64,000 nt of DNA from Bisbaumannia sp015645095 (GTDB lineage Bacteria > Pseudomonadota > Gammaproteobacteria > Pseudomonadales > Halomonadaceae), in the NCBI GenBank assembly GCA_036871055.1, contig CP141893.1:3348001-3412000 (forward strand), written 5' to 3'. Shown here piece by piece: positions 17,993 through 27,287 of the stretch; the stretch's first letter is position 1; each line of letters begins with the position of its first letter. The notes beneath the pieces are model-generated. The model did not search any database. It was not told where the DNA came from and saw only the letters and a list, made by a program, of their open reading frames with translations. Position numbers and translations under genes: made by a program.

Positions 17993-19405
17993 TCAGCGAC
18001 TGACACGGCGCACGCGAACGCTGCGCCCCTTGAGTTTGTCCCCCTCGAGCTTGGCCAGGGCCGCCTTGGCCACCTCGCGGCGCACCGCCACATAGGCACT
18101 GTTCGGCATGACCTTGATCTTGCCCACCTGGTCGCCGGCGATACCGTCCTCGCCGGTGAGGGCGCCGAGGATATCGCCGGGGCGCAGCTTCTGCTTCTTG
18201 CCGCTGCCCAACTGCAGGGTGGCCATGGGCGGCACCAGGGGAGCGGTGTCGCGGGGACGGGGCAGCGGCTCGGTGTCGAGGGACTCGCCGAGGAAGTCGG
18301 CGAGGCGCTCCAGGCGGTAGGCCTCCGCCTCAGCCACCAGGGTACAGGCCACCCCGGAGCCGCCGGCCCGGCCGGTACGCCCCACCCGGTGCACATGCAC
18401 CGCCAGGTCCCGGGCCAGTTGGTAGTTGAAGACCGCATCCAGGGCCTCGATGTCCAGACCCCGGGCCGCCACATCGGTGGCCACCAGGATCGAGGCGCTC
18501 TTGTTGGCGAACAGCACCAGCAGGCGGTCCCGGTCACGCTGCTCCAGGTCGCCATGCAGGGCCAGGGCGCTGAAGCCCTCGCGGTTCAGGGCCTCGGCCA
18601 GCTCCTGGGTCTCGCGCTTGGTGTTGCAGAACACCACGCTGGACTCCGGGCGGTGATAACGCAACAGGTCGCACAGGGCCGGCAGGCGAGCCGCCTCGTC
18701 GGCGATCCGGTGGAAATGCTGACGAATGCTGGTCGCATCATGGGTCTCGGTCAGAGCCACCTCGAGCGGGTCATTCAGCAAGGCCGCGGCGATGGGGCGG
18801 ATCGCCTCGGCCCCCGCCCCCTGCAGGCCGGTGGCACTGAACAGCAGCGTCTGGCGGCTGGCCGGGGTGGCGGCGACGATCGCCTCCAGGCTGGCCTGGA
18901 AGCCCATGTCCAGCATGCGGTCCGCCTCGTCCAGCACCAGGCCGGTCAGCCCGCCCAGGTCGAGGCTACCCTTGCGCAGATGCTCCTCCACCCGCCCCGG
19001 GGTGCCCACCACGATATGCGCCCCATGGGCCAGGGAGGCCAGCTGGGGCCCGAAGGGCGCGCCGCCGCACAGGGTCAGCACCTTGACGTTGGCCAGGCTG
19101 CGCGCCAGACGACGCAGCTCGCCGGCCACCTGATCGGCCAGCTCCCGGGTGGGACAGAGCACCAGGGCCTGGACCCGGAAACTCTCCCGCTCGAGCCGCG
19201 ACAGGAGCCCCAGGCCGAAGGCCGCGGTCTTGCCGGAGCCGGTCCTGGCCTGGGCGATCAGGTCACGGCCGGCCAGGGCCGCCGGCAGGCTGGCGGCCTG
19301 GATCGGCGTCATGGCGTGATAGCCCAGGGAATCCAGGTTGGCCAGCAGTTCCGGCGCCAGGGGCAAGGCGGAGAAGGCCCCGGCGTGAGCGGTGGCATCG
19401 GACAT
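17993..19405 (-). CDS. dbpA: ATP-dependent RNA helicase DbpA
   Basis: DEAD-box helicase of 470 residues that assists 50S assembly. Motifs in order: Q-motif region (LGYHAMTPIQAASLP), I (ARTGSGKTAAF), Ia (PTRELADQV), II (LVLDEADRMLDMG), III (FSAT), V (VATDVAARGLDIE), VI (HRVGRTGRAG). The C-terminal DbpA RNA-binding domain (GALTGEDGIAGDQVGKIKVM and following) recognises hairpin 92 of 23S rRNA. Length and domain order are normal. Upstream 150 bp to the divergent patatin gene probably hold both promoters. Confidence 0.96.
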   Translation of the reverse strand: MSDATAHAGAFSALPLAPELLANLDSLGYHAMTPIQAASLPAALAGRDLIAQARTGSGKTAAFGLGLLSRLERESFRVQALVLCPTRELADQVAGELRRLARSLANVKVLTLCGGAPFGPQLASLAHGAHIVVGTPGRVEEHLRKGSLDLGGLTGLVLDEADRMLDMGFQASLEAIVAATPASRQTLLFSATGLQGAGAEAIRPIAAALLNDPLEVALTETHDATSIRQHFHRIADEAARLPALCDLLRYHRPESSVVFCNTKRETQELAEALNREGFSALALHGDLEQRDRDRLLVLFANKSASILVATDVAARGLDIEALDAVFNYQLARDLAVHVHRVGRTGRAGGSGVACTLVAEAEAYRLERLADFLGESLDTEPLPRPRDTAPLVPPMATLQLGSGKKQKLRPGDILGALTGEDGIAGDQVGKIKVMPNSAYVAVRREVAKAALAKLEGDKLKGRSVRVRRVSR

Positions 19406-19563
19406 GGTAGGGGGATCCTGCGAGAAAGAAGAGAAGATGAGGGAACCAGCAACGGCAGCGCGCCTGGCGCCCTTAGGGCGCCCAGCCTAGCAGAAAACGC
19501 GGCGAAATACCGCTAAAGTGGCCCGAATGGCCACGAAGCCGGAGTCGATATCAAGGAGGATCC

Positions 19564-20478
19564 ATGCGCTGCCTGTCCCTTTTCGCCCTGCTGATCACCA
19601 GCGCCCTGTTGCTTGCCCCGGCCCAGGCCGAGGAAGCCGAGCCAAGCGTCCCCACCCTCGGCCTGGCGCTGGGCTCCGGTGGCGCCGCCGGCCTGGCCCA
19701 TATCGCCATGCTCCAGGAGTTCGATGCCCTGGGCATCAAGCCGGATCGTCTCGCCGGCACCAGCATCGGCGCGGTGATCGCTACCCTCTACGCCGCCGGC
19801 CTCAGCGCCGACGAGATCCATGACCTCTTCGACGACTTCGGCGGCTCGCCCCTGGATGCCCTGAGCGAACTGGCGGGCGGCGACGAGCTGGGGCTAACCG
19901 ACCTCATCCAGCTCGGCCTCAACGAGGGCGGCCTGTTCGATTCCGCCGGCTTCCTGCGCTTCCTGGCCGGTCATATCGAGGCCCGTCGCTTCGACGAACT
20001 GGAGATTCCGCTGATCCTGGTGGCCACCGACTACTGGAGCGGCAAGAGCGTGCTGCTCGACAGCGGCGAGCTGTTTCCCGCCATCGAGGCCAGCATGGCG
20101 GTGCCAGGGCTGTTCAAGCCGGTACGCCGGGACGATCAGTTGCTGATCGATGGCGGCACCTCCAACCCCCTGCCCTTCGACCTCCTGCAGGGCCAGGTGG
20201 ACCGGGTGATCGCCGTGGATGTCTCCGGCAACCGGGTCCCGGTGGAGGGAGAGGAAATCGGCCTCACCGACCTGCTGTTCAAGACCTTCGAGATCATGCA
20301 GGGCTCGATCACCCGCCAGATGCTGGCGCACCAGGCGCCGGACCTCTACCTGCAGCCGGACACCCAAGGCATCCAGCTGCTGCACTTCAACCGGGTAGAG
20401 GAGATCCTGGCCCAGGCCGAGCCCGCCGCCCGGGAGCTGCGCGAGCAACTGGCGGCCTGGCTGGCGGAGAAGGACTAG
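19564..20478 (+). CDS. Patatin-like phospholipase (RssA-like), exported
   Basis: A 304-residue protein with a Sec signal at 1-22 (FALLITSALLLAPAQAE). Patatin elements: oxyanion GSGGAAGLAHIAML, nucleophile GTSIGAVIATLYAAG (Ser about 66), catalytic Asp in IDGGTSNPLPFDLL (about 195). The dyad is complete. Likely an envelope lipid acyl hydrolase. Start ATG follows AAGGAGGATCC. The stop overlaps that of the convergent phzF gene by 4 bp. Confidence 0.9.
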   Translation: MRCLSLFALLITSALLLAPAQAEEAEPSVPTLGLALGSGGAAGLAHIAMLQEFDALGIKPDRLAGTSIGAVIATLYAAGLSADEIHDLFDDFGGSPLDALSELAGGDELGLTDLIQLGLNEGGLFDSAGFLRFLAGHIEARRFDELEIPLILVATDYWSGKSVLLDSGELFPAIEASMAVPGLFKPVRRDDQLLIDGGTSNPLPFDLLQGQVDRVIAVDVSGNRVPVEGEEIGLTDLLFKTFEIMQGSITRQMLAHQAPDLYLQPDTQGIQLLHFNRVEEILAQAEPAARELREQLAAWLAEKD

Positions 20479-21317
20479 TCAGTCTCCAGCGAGACCGCCG
20501 TACCACTGACCCGGATCCCGCCCCGCTCGGGCAGGACGACTTCCAGGCGGCTCGATTGCCCCATCGCCTCGCCCTGGAGGATCGTCAACCGCGCCGGCGC
20601 CGCCATCAGGCCGGCATCGCGCAGGTAGCCGCCGAGGGCCGCCGCCGCGGCGCCGGTGGCCGGGTCCTCCACCACTCCGCCCACCGGGAAGGGGTTGCGC
20701 GAATGGAAGACGCCCTCGGCATCGCGCCAGACCAGCTGCAGGGTGGTCAGCCCCTCCCGGGTCATCAGCGCCTTGAGCGCCTCGAAATCGTAATCCAGCC
20801 GTGCCAGGCGATCGTGGCTGGCCGCCGCCAGCACCAGGTGCCAGACCCCGGCATAGGCCAGCATCGGCGGCAGGGCGGGGTCCAGCTCCTCGGCCCGCCA
20901 GCCCAGGCAGGCCAGGGTCTCGGCGACCAGGGCCGCCGGCGCCGGACGCTGTTGCGGCGTCACCGAGACCAGGGTGGCCCACCAGGAATCGCCATGCTGG
21001 CTTACCTCCAGAGGCACCTCTCCCACCGCGGTCTCCAGCCGATAGGTGCCCGGGCCATGCCGGCGCCCCAGCACCACCCCGGCGGCCACGCTGGCATGGC
21101 CACAGAAGTCGATCTCCTTGGCGGGGCTGTAATAACGCACCCGGTAGCGCCCCTCCCCGAGGGGGGCCAGGAAAACGGTCTCGGAATAACCCACCTCGGT
21201 GGCGATCTCCTGCATGGAGGCGGCCTGGGGCAGCGTCTCGCCCAGCCAGACCCCGGCCGGGTTGCCACCCCGGGGATCCTCGGTGAAGGCGGCGAGGCGA
21301 TAGAGACTCTCGGTCAT
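20475..21317 (-). CDS. PhzF-family isomerase/epimerase-like protein
   Basis: A 280-residue protein of the PhzF/diaminopimelate-epimerase-like fold. Typical elements: FTEDPRGGNPAGVWL, the catalytic-glutamate helix EIATEVGYSETVFLA, RYYSPAKEIDFCGHASVA and, in the second half, VEDPATGAAAAALGGYL. Function beyond phenazine producers is unknown; no phenazine genes are nearby. ATG 21317 follows GGAGAG; the longer reading to 21536 lies in the promoter region of the divergent LysR regulator. Confidence 0.9.
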   Translation of the reverse strand: MTESLYRLAAFTEDPRGGNPAGVWLGETLPQAASMQEIATEVGYSETVFLAPLGEGRYRVRYYSPAKEIDFCGHASVAAGVVLGRRHGPGTYRLETAVGEVPLEVSQHGDSWWATLVSVTPQQRPAPAALVAETLACLGWRAEELDPALPPMLAYAGVWHLVLAAASHDRLARLDYDFEALKALMTREGLTTLQLVWRDAEGVFHSRNPFPVGGVVEDPATGAAAAALGGYLRDAGLMAAPARLTILQGEAMGQSSRLEVVLPERGGIRVSGTAVSLETD

Positions 21318-21419
21318 GGGGCTCTCCCGTGTCATGGATAGTGGAGGTTCCCATTTTCGCGTTAGCTGGTTTAATGACAACGAACGGTTTCTTACCCTTA
21401 GGCTTAGCGAGACTAACCC

Positions 21420-22358
21420 ATGCCCCCTCGACGCCTTCCCCTGGCCACCCTCAACGCCTTCGAGACGGCGGCCCGCCTGGGTAGCTTCCGCACCGCCGCC
21501 GAGGAGCTGCACGTCACTCCCGCCGCGGTCAGCCACCGCATCAAGGCGCTGGAGGCCGAGCTGGGCGTTCGCCTCTTCGAGCGACGCGCCCGGGGCGTGA
21601 CCCTGACCCGGGCCGGAGAACGCTACCGGGAACGCCTCGCCGAGGCCTTCACGCTGATCGAACAGGCCACCGCCGAACTCGGCCGGCCGCCCATCGATGG
21701 CCCCCTGCGGGTCTCGGCGCCCCAGTCATTCACTCGCCACTGCCTGCTGCCACGCCTCGGCGACCTGTTGCAGCGTCATCCGGGGCTGCGCCTCGACCTG
21801 CTGGGCGCCGACCACCTGGTCGACCTGCACCGCGGCGAGGCCGACCTGGCGATCCGCTTCGGCGGCGGCCACTACCCCGGCCTGCAGACCGACTACCTGC
21901 TGGGCGATGCCATCACCGCGCTGGGGCCGGCAGAAGCCGCCACCGGCGACTGGCGGCGGCAACGCTTTATCGAGGACGGCGGCGCCACCGCCACCGAGCC
22001 CTGGAGCCATTGGTCCCCCTGGTGGCACGCCGAGGGGCTCCACGCCACTAGCGACCTGGCCCGGCTGCGGGTCTCCGACGCCGGCCTGGCCCTGGCCGCC
22101 TGCCGCCAAGGCCTGGGGCTCTGCCTGACGCGCTTCACGCTGGCGCGGCAGACCCTACGCCAGGGCACCCTGAAGCCGCTGCGCCCCTGGCGCCGCACCG
22201 AGTTCGCCTACTACCTGGTCGGCCTGCCCGGGGTACTGGCGAGCCCCCGGGCGGCCGCCTTTCGCGACTGGCTGCGAAATAGCCTCGCGCCCCTCGAGCA
22301 GGAGCTTCAGGCGGCCCTGGCCGGCTCCAGCGGGCAGCCGCCTCAGCGTCCGGAGTGA
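21420..22358 (+). CDS. LysR-family regulator, GcvA-like branch
   Basis: A 312-residue LTTR. The HTH is at 6-65 (LATLNAFETAARLGSFRTAAEELHVTPAAVSHRIKALEAELG), with the GcvA-like PAAVSHRI recognition helix. The effector domain (PLRVSAPQSFTRHCLLPRLG onward) has the type-2 periplasmic-binding fold. Divergent from phzF with 102 bp between starts, so phzF is the most probable target. Effector unknown. Confidence 0.9.
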   Translation: MPPRRLPLATLNAFETAARLGSFRTAAEELHVTPAAVSHRIKALEAELGVRLFERRARGVTLTRAGERYRERLAEAFTLIEQATAELGRPPIDGPLRVSAPQSFTRHCLLPRLGDLLQRHPGLRLDLLGADHLVDLHRGEADLAIRFGGGHYPGLQTDYLLGDAITALGPAEAATGDWRRQRFIEDGGATATEPWSHWSPWWHAEGLHATSDLARLRVSDAGLALAACRQGLGLCLTRFTLARQTLRQGTLKPLRPWRRTEFAYYLVGLPGVLASPRAAAFRDWLRNSLAPLEQELQAALAGSSGQPPQRPE

Positions 22359-22487
22359 GCCCCCGCTTCGCCGCTAGCCCAAGGCTTCCCTTATGACTGC
22401 TAGCCTGTATGATGGAACGGCAAGTGATTTTCAGCGGAGATACCCAGACGAGCGATCATTCTTTCCAAGCCAATACCGGAGGTTGAC

Positions 22488-22799
22488 ATGAAGGTCTACA
22501 AACCTGAGTGGCGATGCACCTTTAGCGTAAACGACGGCGTGGAAGAATCAGCCAGTTGGAAGACACGTTTCGCCTGGTCACTGCGACGATTTGCCGACCG
22601 GCTCGAGAAACGCGGCCGCACCCTCAAGATCGACTACGAGGTTGCCCCTGCGGTGAGCCAGCAGGAAGTGGACACCTGCCTGGGCAAGGGCTTCGAGCTG
22701 ACCCAGGGGCTGCTCACCCAACTGGCCCACCAGGCCGCCTGCGAGGCAGTGATGCGCGACGCCAAGGCGGAACTCTACGAGGAAGAACCTCGCCGCTGA
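22488..22799 (+). CDS. Small conserved-looking cytoplasmic protein of unknown function
   Basis: A 103-residue protein (MKVYKPEWRCTFSVNDGVEE). It has a basic amphipathic centre (RFAWSLRRFADRLEKRGRTL) and an acidic C-terminus (AKAELYEEEPRR), two cysteines, no signal and no TM segment. The start is well supported by GGAGG six bases upstream, codon use is like the neighbours, and a terminator follows directly. I do not recognise the family. Confidence 0.7.
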   Translation: MKVYKPEWRCTFSVNDGVEESASWKTRFAWSLRRFADRLEKRGRTLKIDYEVAPAVSQQEVDTCLGKGFELTQGLLTQLAHQAACEAVMRDAKAELYEEEPRR

Positions 22800-22806
22800 C
22801 CCCAAG

Positions 22807-22825
22807 CCCCGGCCCCGCGCCGGGG
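22807..22825 (+). terminator. Rho-independent terminator after the 103-residue gene
   Basis: Stem CCCCGGC/GCCGGGG (7 bp), five-base loop, followed by TTT. Eight bases after the stop codon. Confidence 0.65.
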
Positions 22826-23070
22826 TTTGGCTATCCGCACTAGCCTGACGCTCCGACTCCTCCCCTCCCCGCCTGGCGCTAGCCGTTTCCGTCGCATCCC
22901 CGGCCATAAAACGGATTAATTTAGCATCTTGCGGTCTTTTGCTCCCATCGTCGCCCATCTTCGCAAAGGCTTGCCGCTCACGGCGGAGCCGGTTACTATC
23001 CGCTAGCCCCCTGGCCCTCATCGCCTCGAATGATGCGATATCCGCGACATGAGACCCCTGAGGTAATCCC

Positions 23071-23451
23071 ATGGGAAATCGACCCAAGTTTCTGCTGCTT
23101 GCCGCCCTGATAGGGCTGTTGACGCTAGGCCCGATCGGCGCCGCCCAGGCCCACGAAATCCAGCCCCAACGCGGCGTCGCCTCCTACTACAGCGACCGCT
23201 TCCAGGGCGCCACCACCGCCAGTGGTGACACCTTCGACCAACAGGCCCTCACCGCCGCCCACCCCAGCCTGCCCTTCGGCACCAAGGTGCTGGTGACGCG
23301 CCGCGACACCGGTCAGGAGGTGGAAGTCACCATCAATGACCGCGGCCCCTTCGTCCAGGGCCGGATCATCGACCTCTCCAAGCGCGCCGCCCGGGAACTG
23401 GGCATGCTGCGCCGCGGCGTGGCCCCGGTGATGATCACCCAAGTCAACTAG
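23071..23451 (+). CDS. RlpA-like double-psi beta-barrel protein
   Basis: A 126-residue exported protein: signal peptide 1-27 (LLLAALIGLLTLGPIGAAQA), then a single RlpA-type double-psi barrel. Diagnostic parts are GVASYYSDRFQGATTASGDTF, LTAAHPSLPFGTKVLVTR and the acidic motif NDRGPFVQGRIIDLSKRAAREL. RlpA proteins bind or cleave peptide-free glycan strands at the septum; the catalytic Asp and His equivalents look present. It lacks a lipobox and the SPOR domain of full-length RlpA, so it is a short relative. Confidence 0.88.
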   Translation: MGNRPKFLLLAALIGLLTLGPIGAAQAHEIQPQRGVASYYSDRFQGATTASGDTFDQQALTAAHPSLPFGTKVLVTRRDTGQEVEVTINDRGPFVQGRIIDLSKRAARELGMLRRGVAPVMITQVN

Positions 23452-23479
23452 CCCGCGAATCGCTGCTACCGGCCTCAAC

Positions 23480-23511
23480 GCATGATGCCCGCCGATTGGC
23501 GGGCATCATGC
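23480..23511. terminator. Bidirectional hairpin between convergent rlpA-like and yghU
   Basis: Perfect 14-bp stem (GCATGATGCCCGCC with its complement) and GATT loop, between two convergent genes. No long T-run on either side, so efficiency is uncertain. Confidence 0.65.
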
Positions 23512-23532
23512 ATTCTCGGCCACGAAAACCGC

Positions 23533-24408
23533 TTACTCCACGCTTTCGCGCTTGTCCTCGGTGCGAGTCTCGAAGTCGCTGGCGTCGTGACGCTCGTGAA
23601 GCTGCATGGCCGGGTCACCGAAGGTGCGGTTGACCATGCGCCCGCGGCGCACCGCCGGGCGGGCATCGATCGCCCTGGCCCAGCGCTGCACATGGGCATA
23701 CTCCTGCACCTGCAGGAACTCGCCGGCATCGTATTGCCGCCCCAGGACCAACTGGCCATACCAGGCCCAGTTGGCGATATCGGCGATGGTGTAATCGTCG
23801 CCGGCCAGATAGGGCGTCTCGGCCAGGCGCCGATCCAACACATCCAGCTGACGCTTGACCTCCATGGCGTAGCGGTCGATGGCATACTCGATCTTCTCCG
23901 GCGCATAGGCGTAGAAGTGGCCGAAGCCACCGCCCAGGAAGGGCGCACTGCCCATCTGCCAGAATAGCCAGTTCAGGGTCTCGGTGCGCTTCGCCAGGCT
24001 ACCCGGCAGGAACTCACCGAAGCGCTCGGCCAGGTAGAGCAGGATGGCGCCGGACTCGAAGACGCGGATCGGCTCGGCCGGGCCATGGTCGACCAGCGCC
24101 GGGATCTTGGAGTTGGGATTGATCTCGACGAAGCCGCTGCCGAACTGGTCGCCGTCGCCGATACGGATCAGCCAGGCATCGTACTCGGCGTCCTGATAGC
24201 CCAGCGCCAGCAACTCCTCCAGCATCACCGTCACCTTGACCCCGTTGGGCGTGCCCATCGAGTAGAGCTGGAAGGGGTGCTTGCCCACCGGCAGCGCCTG
24301 CTCGTAGGTCGGCCCGGCAATGGGCCGGTTGATGCTGGCGAAGGTGCCACCGCTGGCCTTCTCCCAGGTCCACACCTTCGGGGGAACGTATCCATTCTCT
24401 TGGCTCAT
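23533..24408 (-). CDS. yghU: Glutathione S-transferase-like protein YghU
   Basis: A 291-residue nu-class GST. The N-terminus YVPPKVWTWEKASGGTFASI, the segment ALPVGKHPFQLYSMGTPNGV, NSKIPALVDH, VFESGAILLYLAERFG and the C-terminal LHERHDASDFETRTEDKRES are close to E. coli YghU. That protein binds two glutathione molecules per site and reduces disulfides and peroxides. Length is normal. Monocistronic; the stop faces the rlpA-like gene across the hairpin. Confidence 0.96.
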   Translation of the reverse strand: MSQENGYVPPKVWTWEKASGGTFASINRPIAGPTYEQALPVGKHPFQLYSMGTPNGVKVTVMLEELLALGYQDAEYDAWLIRIGDGDQFGSGFVEINPNSKIPALVDHGPAEPIRVFESGAILLYLAERFGEFLPGSLAKRTETLNWLFWQMGSAPFLGGGFGHFYAYAPEKIEYAIDRYAMEVKRQLDVLDRRLAETPYLAGDDYTIADIANWAWYGQLVLGRQYDAGEFLQVQEYAHVQRWARAIDARPAVRRGRMVNRTFGDPAMQLHERHDASDFETRTEDKRESVE

Positions 24409-24757
24409 CTCGACTCCTTACGGACTCTCCGGTCCCGTGCCGGGAGCCGGCACGGGGTAATGTCCTTCGTCTGACAAACGATAGCCTGTTAAGGTTTCAC
24501 TAGCTAAGCCGCCATGCCGGGGGATCTGCACGCCTTGACCCTAGCCGCACCAGGTCATCGATAAAATAAAAACCGAAACCCTTTGACCCACGCTGGCAAG
24601 CATGACACCGTGGTCGCAGTTGGTTAGCAAGTAAGCATGGTTTCAGAAGCATTCGAATTCTTTCGGCAGCCTGTAATTGTATTCCTTGTTCTACCCGCTA
24701 CTCCTCTGGGTAACACCAGGATTCATTGCGAAGCGCTCAGCGCGAAAGGATTTTTTT
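24409..24757 (+). other. Intergenic region with probable cold-shock leader
   Basis: 349 bp between yghU and the cold-shock gene. The right part (about 24540-24757) is AT-richer than the surroundings. Long 5' leaders are usual for csp genes, so part of this is probably the leader, but no promoter could be fixed with confidence and no ORF was seen. Confidence 0.4.
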
Positions 24758-24964
24758 ATGGCAACTGGCACAGTCAAGTGGTTCAACGATTCCAAGGGTT
24801 TTGGCTTTATCGCTCCTGCCGATGGCGGTGACGATGTTTTTGCCCATTTCTCCGAGATTCAAGCCGATGGCTTCAAAACCCTGGAAGAAGGTCAAAGTGT
24901 CTCTTTTGACGTAACTCAGGGCCAGAAAGGCCTTCAGGCATCGAACATCAAGGCACTCGCCTGA
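24758..24964 (+). CDS. Cold-shock domain protein (CspA family)
   Basis: A 68-residue single OB-fold nucleic-acid chaperone: MATGTVKWFNDSKGFGFIAP with RNP1 (KGFGFI) and RNP2 (DVFAHF), ending LQASNIKALA. ATG 24758 follows AAGGA and a T-run; the upstream in-frame extension to 24677 is leader. Whether it is cold-induced or constitutive cannot be told; the leader suggests post-transcriptional control. Followed by two hairpins. Confidence 0.95.
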   Translation: MATGTVKWFNDSKGFGFIAPADGGDDVFAHFSEIQADGFKTLEEGQSVSFDVTQGQKGLQASNIKALA

Positions 24965-24985
24965 CCTAAGGGTCAGACGAGTTCT

Positions 24986-25034
24986 CGAACCCCACAGGGT
25001 TCGACATCAGGGCCCGCCTCGGCGGGCCCTGATG
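24986..25034 (+). terminator. Tandem hairpins after the cold-shock gene
   Basis: First hairpin CGAACCC/GGGTTCG (24986-25003). Second, stronger one 25005-25034, about 13 bp with CTCG-like loop (catcagggcccgc with complement). The second also serves the convergent psiE-like gene. Confidence 0.65.
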
Positions 25035-25067
25035 CGTTCCATGCCCCACCAGTAAGCACACCACCGC

Positions 25068-25544
25068 CTACTCCTGCTTTCCCACCAACCAGTGGGTGAC
25101 CCCCAGCGCCAGCACGATGGCGGCAATCGCCAGCATCTCTTCGGCAGAGATCGTTGAGATATCGAGAATAATCACCTTACGGGCGATCGCCATCAGGGCC
25201 GTCGCTATCACCAGGCGAATCGGCAGGACATTGGTGCCCAGATAGAGGCGAATATTGATAAATATCTCCACGGCGATCAGCACCACCATAAAGGCGCCGA
25301 AGATCACGAAGATATCGCTGACATCGAACAGCAGAAGCGGTGGGGAGACAAACTTGGTGTAGAGCACATAGATCACATCCAGGACGCCCCAGATGATCAC
25401 CAGCACCATCAGCACCGCCAGTAATTTGATGGCATAGCGAATAATGAAGTGCAGCTTGCGAATCAGCGGGTCTTCATGCTCCTCGGGCAACTCGTCATGC
25501 AGCAACTTCGGATACCTGGGCACCGCCTTGTCGTCGCTGTCCAT
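25068..25544 (-). CDS. PsiE-family (phosphate-starvation-inducible E) membrane protein
   Basis: A 158-residue inner-membrane protein with four predicted helices (LLAVLMVLVIIWGVLDVIYVL; FVIFGAFMVVLIAVEIFINI; LPIRLVIATALMAIARKVII; LAIAAIVLALGVTHWLVG). An acidic cytoplasmic N-terminus precedes them. The Arg/Lys-Val-Ile motif between TM3 and TM4 is typical. Function unknown; E. coli psiE is induced by phosphate limitation. The IS element lies 61 bp upstream of the start and may have displaced its promoter region. Confidence 0.85.
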   Translation of the reverse strand: MDSDDKAVPRYPKLLHDELPEEHEDPLIRKLHFIIRYAIKLLAVLMVLVIIWGVLDVIYVLYTKFVSPPLLLFDVSDIFVIFGAFMVVLIAVEIFINIRLYLGTNVLPIRLVIATALMAIARKVIILDISTISAEEMLAIAAIVLALGVTHWLVGKQE

Positions 25545-25584
25545 CGCTGCTCCTCGTCGCCATGTCGGAATACCGCCACGCCTG

Positions 25585-25599
25585 CATTAAAGCCCAGCC
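25585..25599. repeat. Left part of a dispersed intergenic repeat, split by the IS
   Basis: The 15-mer cattaaagcccagcc also occurs at 39584-39598. The other half of the same repeat (gggaacgcaaagcg) lies just right of the IS at 27329-27342 and at 39605-39618, so the IS interrupted one copy. Confidence 0.7.
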
Positions 25600-25837
25600 A
25601 TACAACCCGCCTTATTCACGAAGGTACCGAATCGCGCGTTATGACCCCATGGCTTGTCGGCTGCGCTTGCCACCAGCAGCGGTTGTCGCCTGAAGGGCAC
25701 TCCACTTATTTCTTCCGAGCAGCCTTGATGCGCTCTTTTATATCGTTCAGGCATAGATGATGGCCATCCAGGCAGCCGTGCTCGCCGGCCATCATTATGA
25801 TTGCCTTGTTCTCGGTCACTCATCATCGCGTAGAGCA

Positions 25838-27217
25838 TCAGTGCAGCGCGGTCAGCTTCGGCAGCCCCTTCAGCAGCGTCGGCCACCATTTATCAGCAGC
25901 AGCGCCGAGGTGAACGGTGATGCGCCGGGCGTGCAGTGACAAGGTGGCAGCGACCTTGAGCACCTGTTCGCGCATCCGGCTCAGGCTCCAGCCCTGCCGG
26001 GTCTGTCGCTCCAGCAGGCAGCGCAGGCCATGCAGGACTTGGTAGGCATAGAGGCTCAGCAGCAGGCTCACCTCGTTGCGGGCCATCACGTCCTGAACCG
26101 TGGAGGCGCCGCGATCCGTCGACGAGAGGTGCACGTCGAGCGCCGATTTCACTTCGCCCATGTGCGCTTCGGCGCTGCCGCGCTTGCGGTATAGCGCCAG
26201 GACCTTCTCCGGCGGCCAGTCGAACTTGCCGAGGTTGGTGACCAGGAAGAAGGCATGCAGCAACAGATCATCGGGACGTTCCTGCACCACCAGCACCACG
26301 CGTCGAGGCGCCGTCCAGGAACCGGCTTGGTACTCAAGGTCATGGCACCATTCTCGAAGCTGCTCAGGAGGTCGGCCGCGGGGCCGCTTCAAGTATGGCG
26401 CCGCCAGTTTGTGAAGGCCCTTGTGGCTGCGTAACCGGCCCAAGTACTCGATGTCGCGCTCTTCCAGCGCCTCCAGCGTGTCATTGTCGGTGAAGCCGGC
26501 ATCGATACGCACTCGAACCTGGGCCCCGGCGCTTTCGTGGAGTCGCCGCACCAAGTGGGGAATCCAGGTATCGGCATTCTCGGCCGGGCCGGCGTTACCC
26601 TCGCGAAGTAGACCGCCCACCATGTCACCGGTTTCGGCCAGCGAGGCCACCAAGGGCGAGTAGATTCGGGCCCCGTAAAGTCCATGAAATGCCGAGCCGC
26701 CTTGGTGGCCATGGACCTCGATCGGCAGGCCGTCGATGTCCAGCGTCAGCTGCTTGGGGCGCTCGCCATTCTTCAGCGAGGTCAGGCGCCAGATCACTAA
26801 TCGCAGCAGGCCTTCGTGCACGGCGTCGATGTTGTCGTTACGGCCGAGGCAGGTCAGCAGCCGCGACAACGTGGCTTGAGACGGCCGGTCCTGGGCCAGG
26901 GGCGTCATGCCGCGCGCATCGCTGCAGGCCAGCTGCCAGAGCGGGTCACGACGCAACATGTCGGTATCGCTGAGATCGATCCAGCCCATCGCGCGCTGCA
27001 GCACCAGGGTGCGCAACTGGCTGGCCAGCGAATGACGGATGCGCAGCGGATGGCGCCGATCGACCAGATTGTCTTCGAGTGCCTCGATCACGCCGCTGTT
27101 GTCGAGGGCGTCACGCAGCAGCAGCGCCCCGCAGTCGCTGGTGGTGCGCTGGCCGCTCAGCTCGACACGAACAGAGCCGTTGCACGAGGGCGTCCAGGTG
27201 GATAGGCTTTCACCCAT
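25838..27217 (-). CDS. IS1380-family DDE transposase
   Basis: A 459-residue transposase of normal length. N-terminal DNA-binding part (SGQRTTSDCGALLLRDAL) is followed by the catalytic core. Candidate catalytic residues are D in LTLDIDGLPIEVHG, D in VRIDAGFTDNDTLEAL and E in YRKRGSAEAHMGEVKSALD. No frameshift or stop is seen, so it may be active. Only one copy exists in this window. Confidence 0.95.
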   Translation of the reverse strand: MGESLSTWTPSCNGSVRVELSGQRTTSDCGALLLRDALDNSGVIEALEDNLVDRRHPLRIRHSLASQLRTLVLQRAMGWIDLSDTDMLRRDPLWQLACSDARGMTPLAQDRPSQATLSRLLTCLGRNDNIDAVHEGLLRLVIWRLTSLKNGERPKQLTLDIDGLPIEVHGHQGGSAFHGLYGARIYSPLVASLAETGDMVGGLLREGNAGPAENADTWIPHLVRRLHESAGAQVRVRIDAGFTDNDTLEALEERDIEYLGRLRSHKGLHKLAAPYLKRPRGRPPEQLREWCHDLEYQAGSWTAPRRVVLVVQERPDDLLLHAFFLVTNLGKFDWPPEKVLALYRKRGSAEAHMGEVKSALDVHLSSTDRGASTVQDVMARNEVSLLLSLYAYQVLHGLRCLLERQTRQGWSLSRMREQVLKVAATLSLHARRITVHLGAAADKWWPTLLKGLPKLTALH

Positions 27218-27287
27218 AGCGGATGGTCCTCTGGAATCAGGTTCTTGCCGGAACGTTCTGATTTCTCAAGAGAATACCATCCGCTAT
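27216..27287. repeat. Inverted repeat around the transposase start
   Basis: Perfect 12-bp arms ATAGCGGATGGT (27216-27227) and ACCATCCGCTAT (27276-27287) overlap the transposase start codon. It may sequester the ribosome site or bind transposase; the first idea fits the common need to silence outside read-through. Confidence 0.55.
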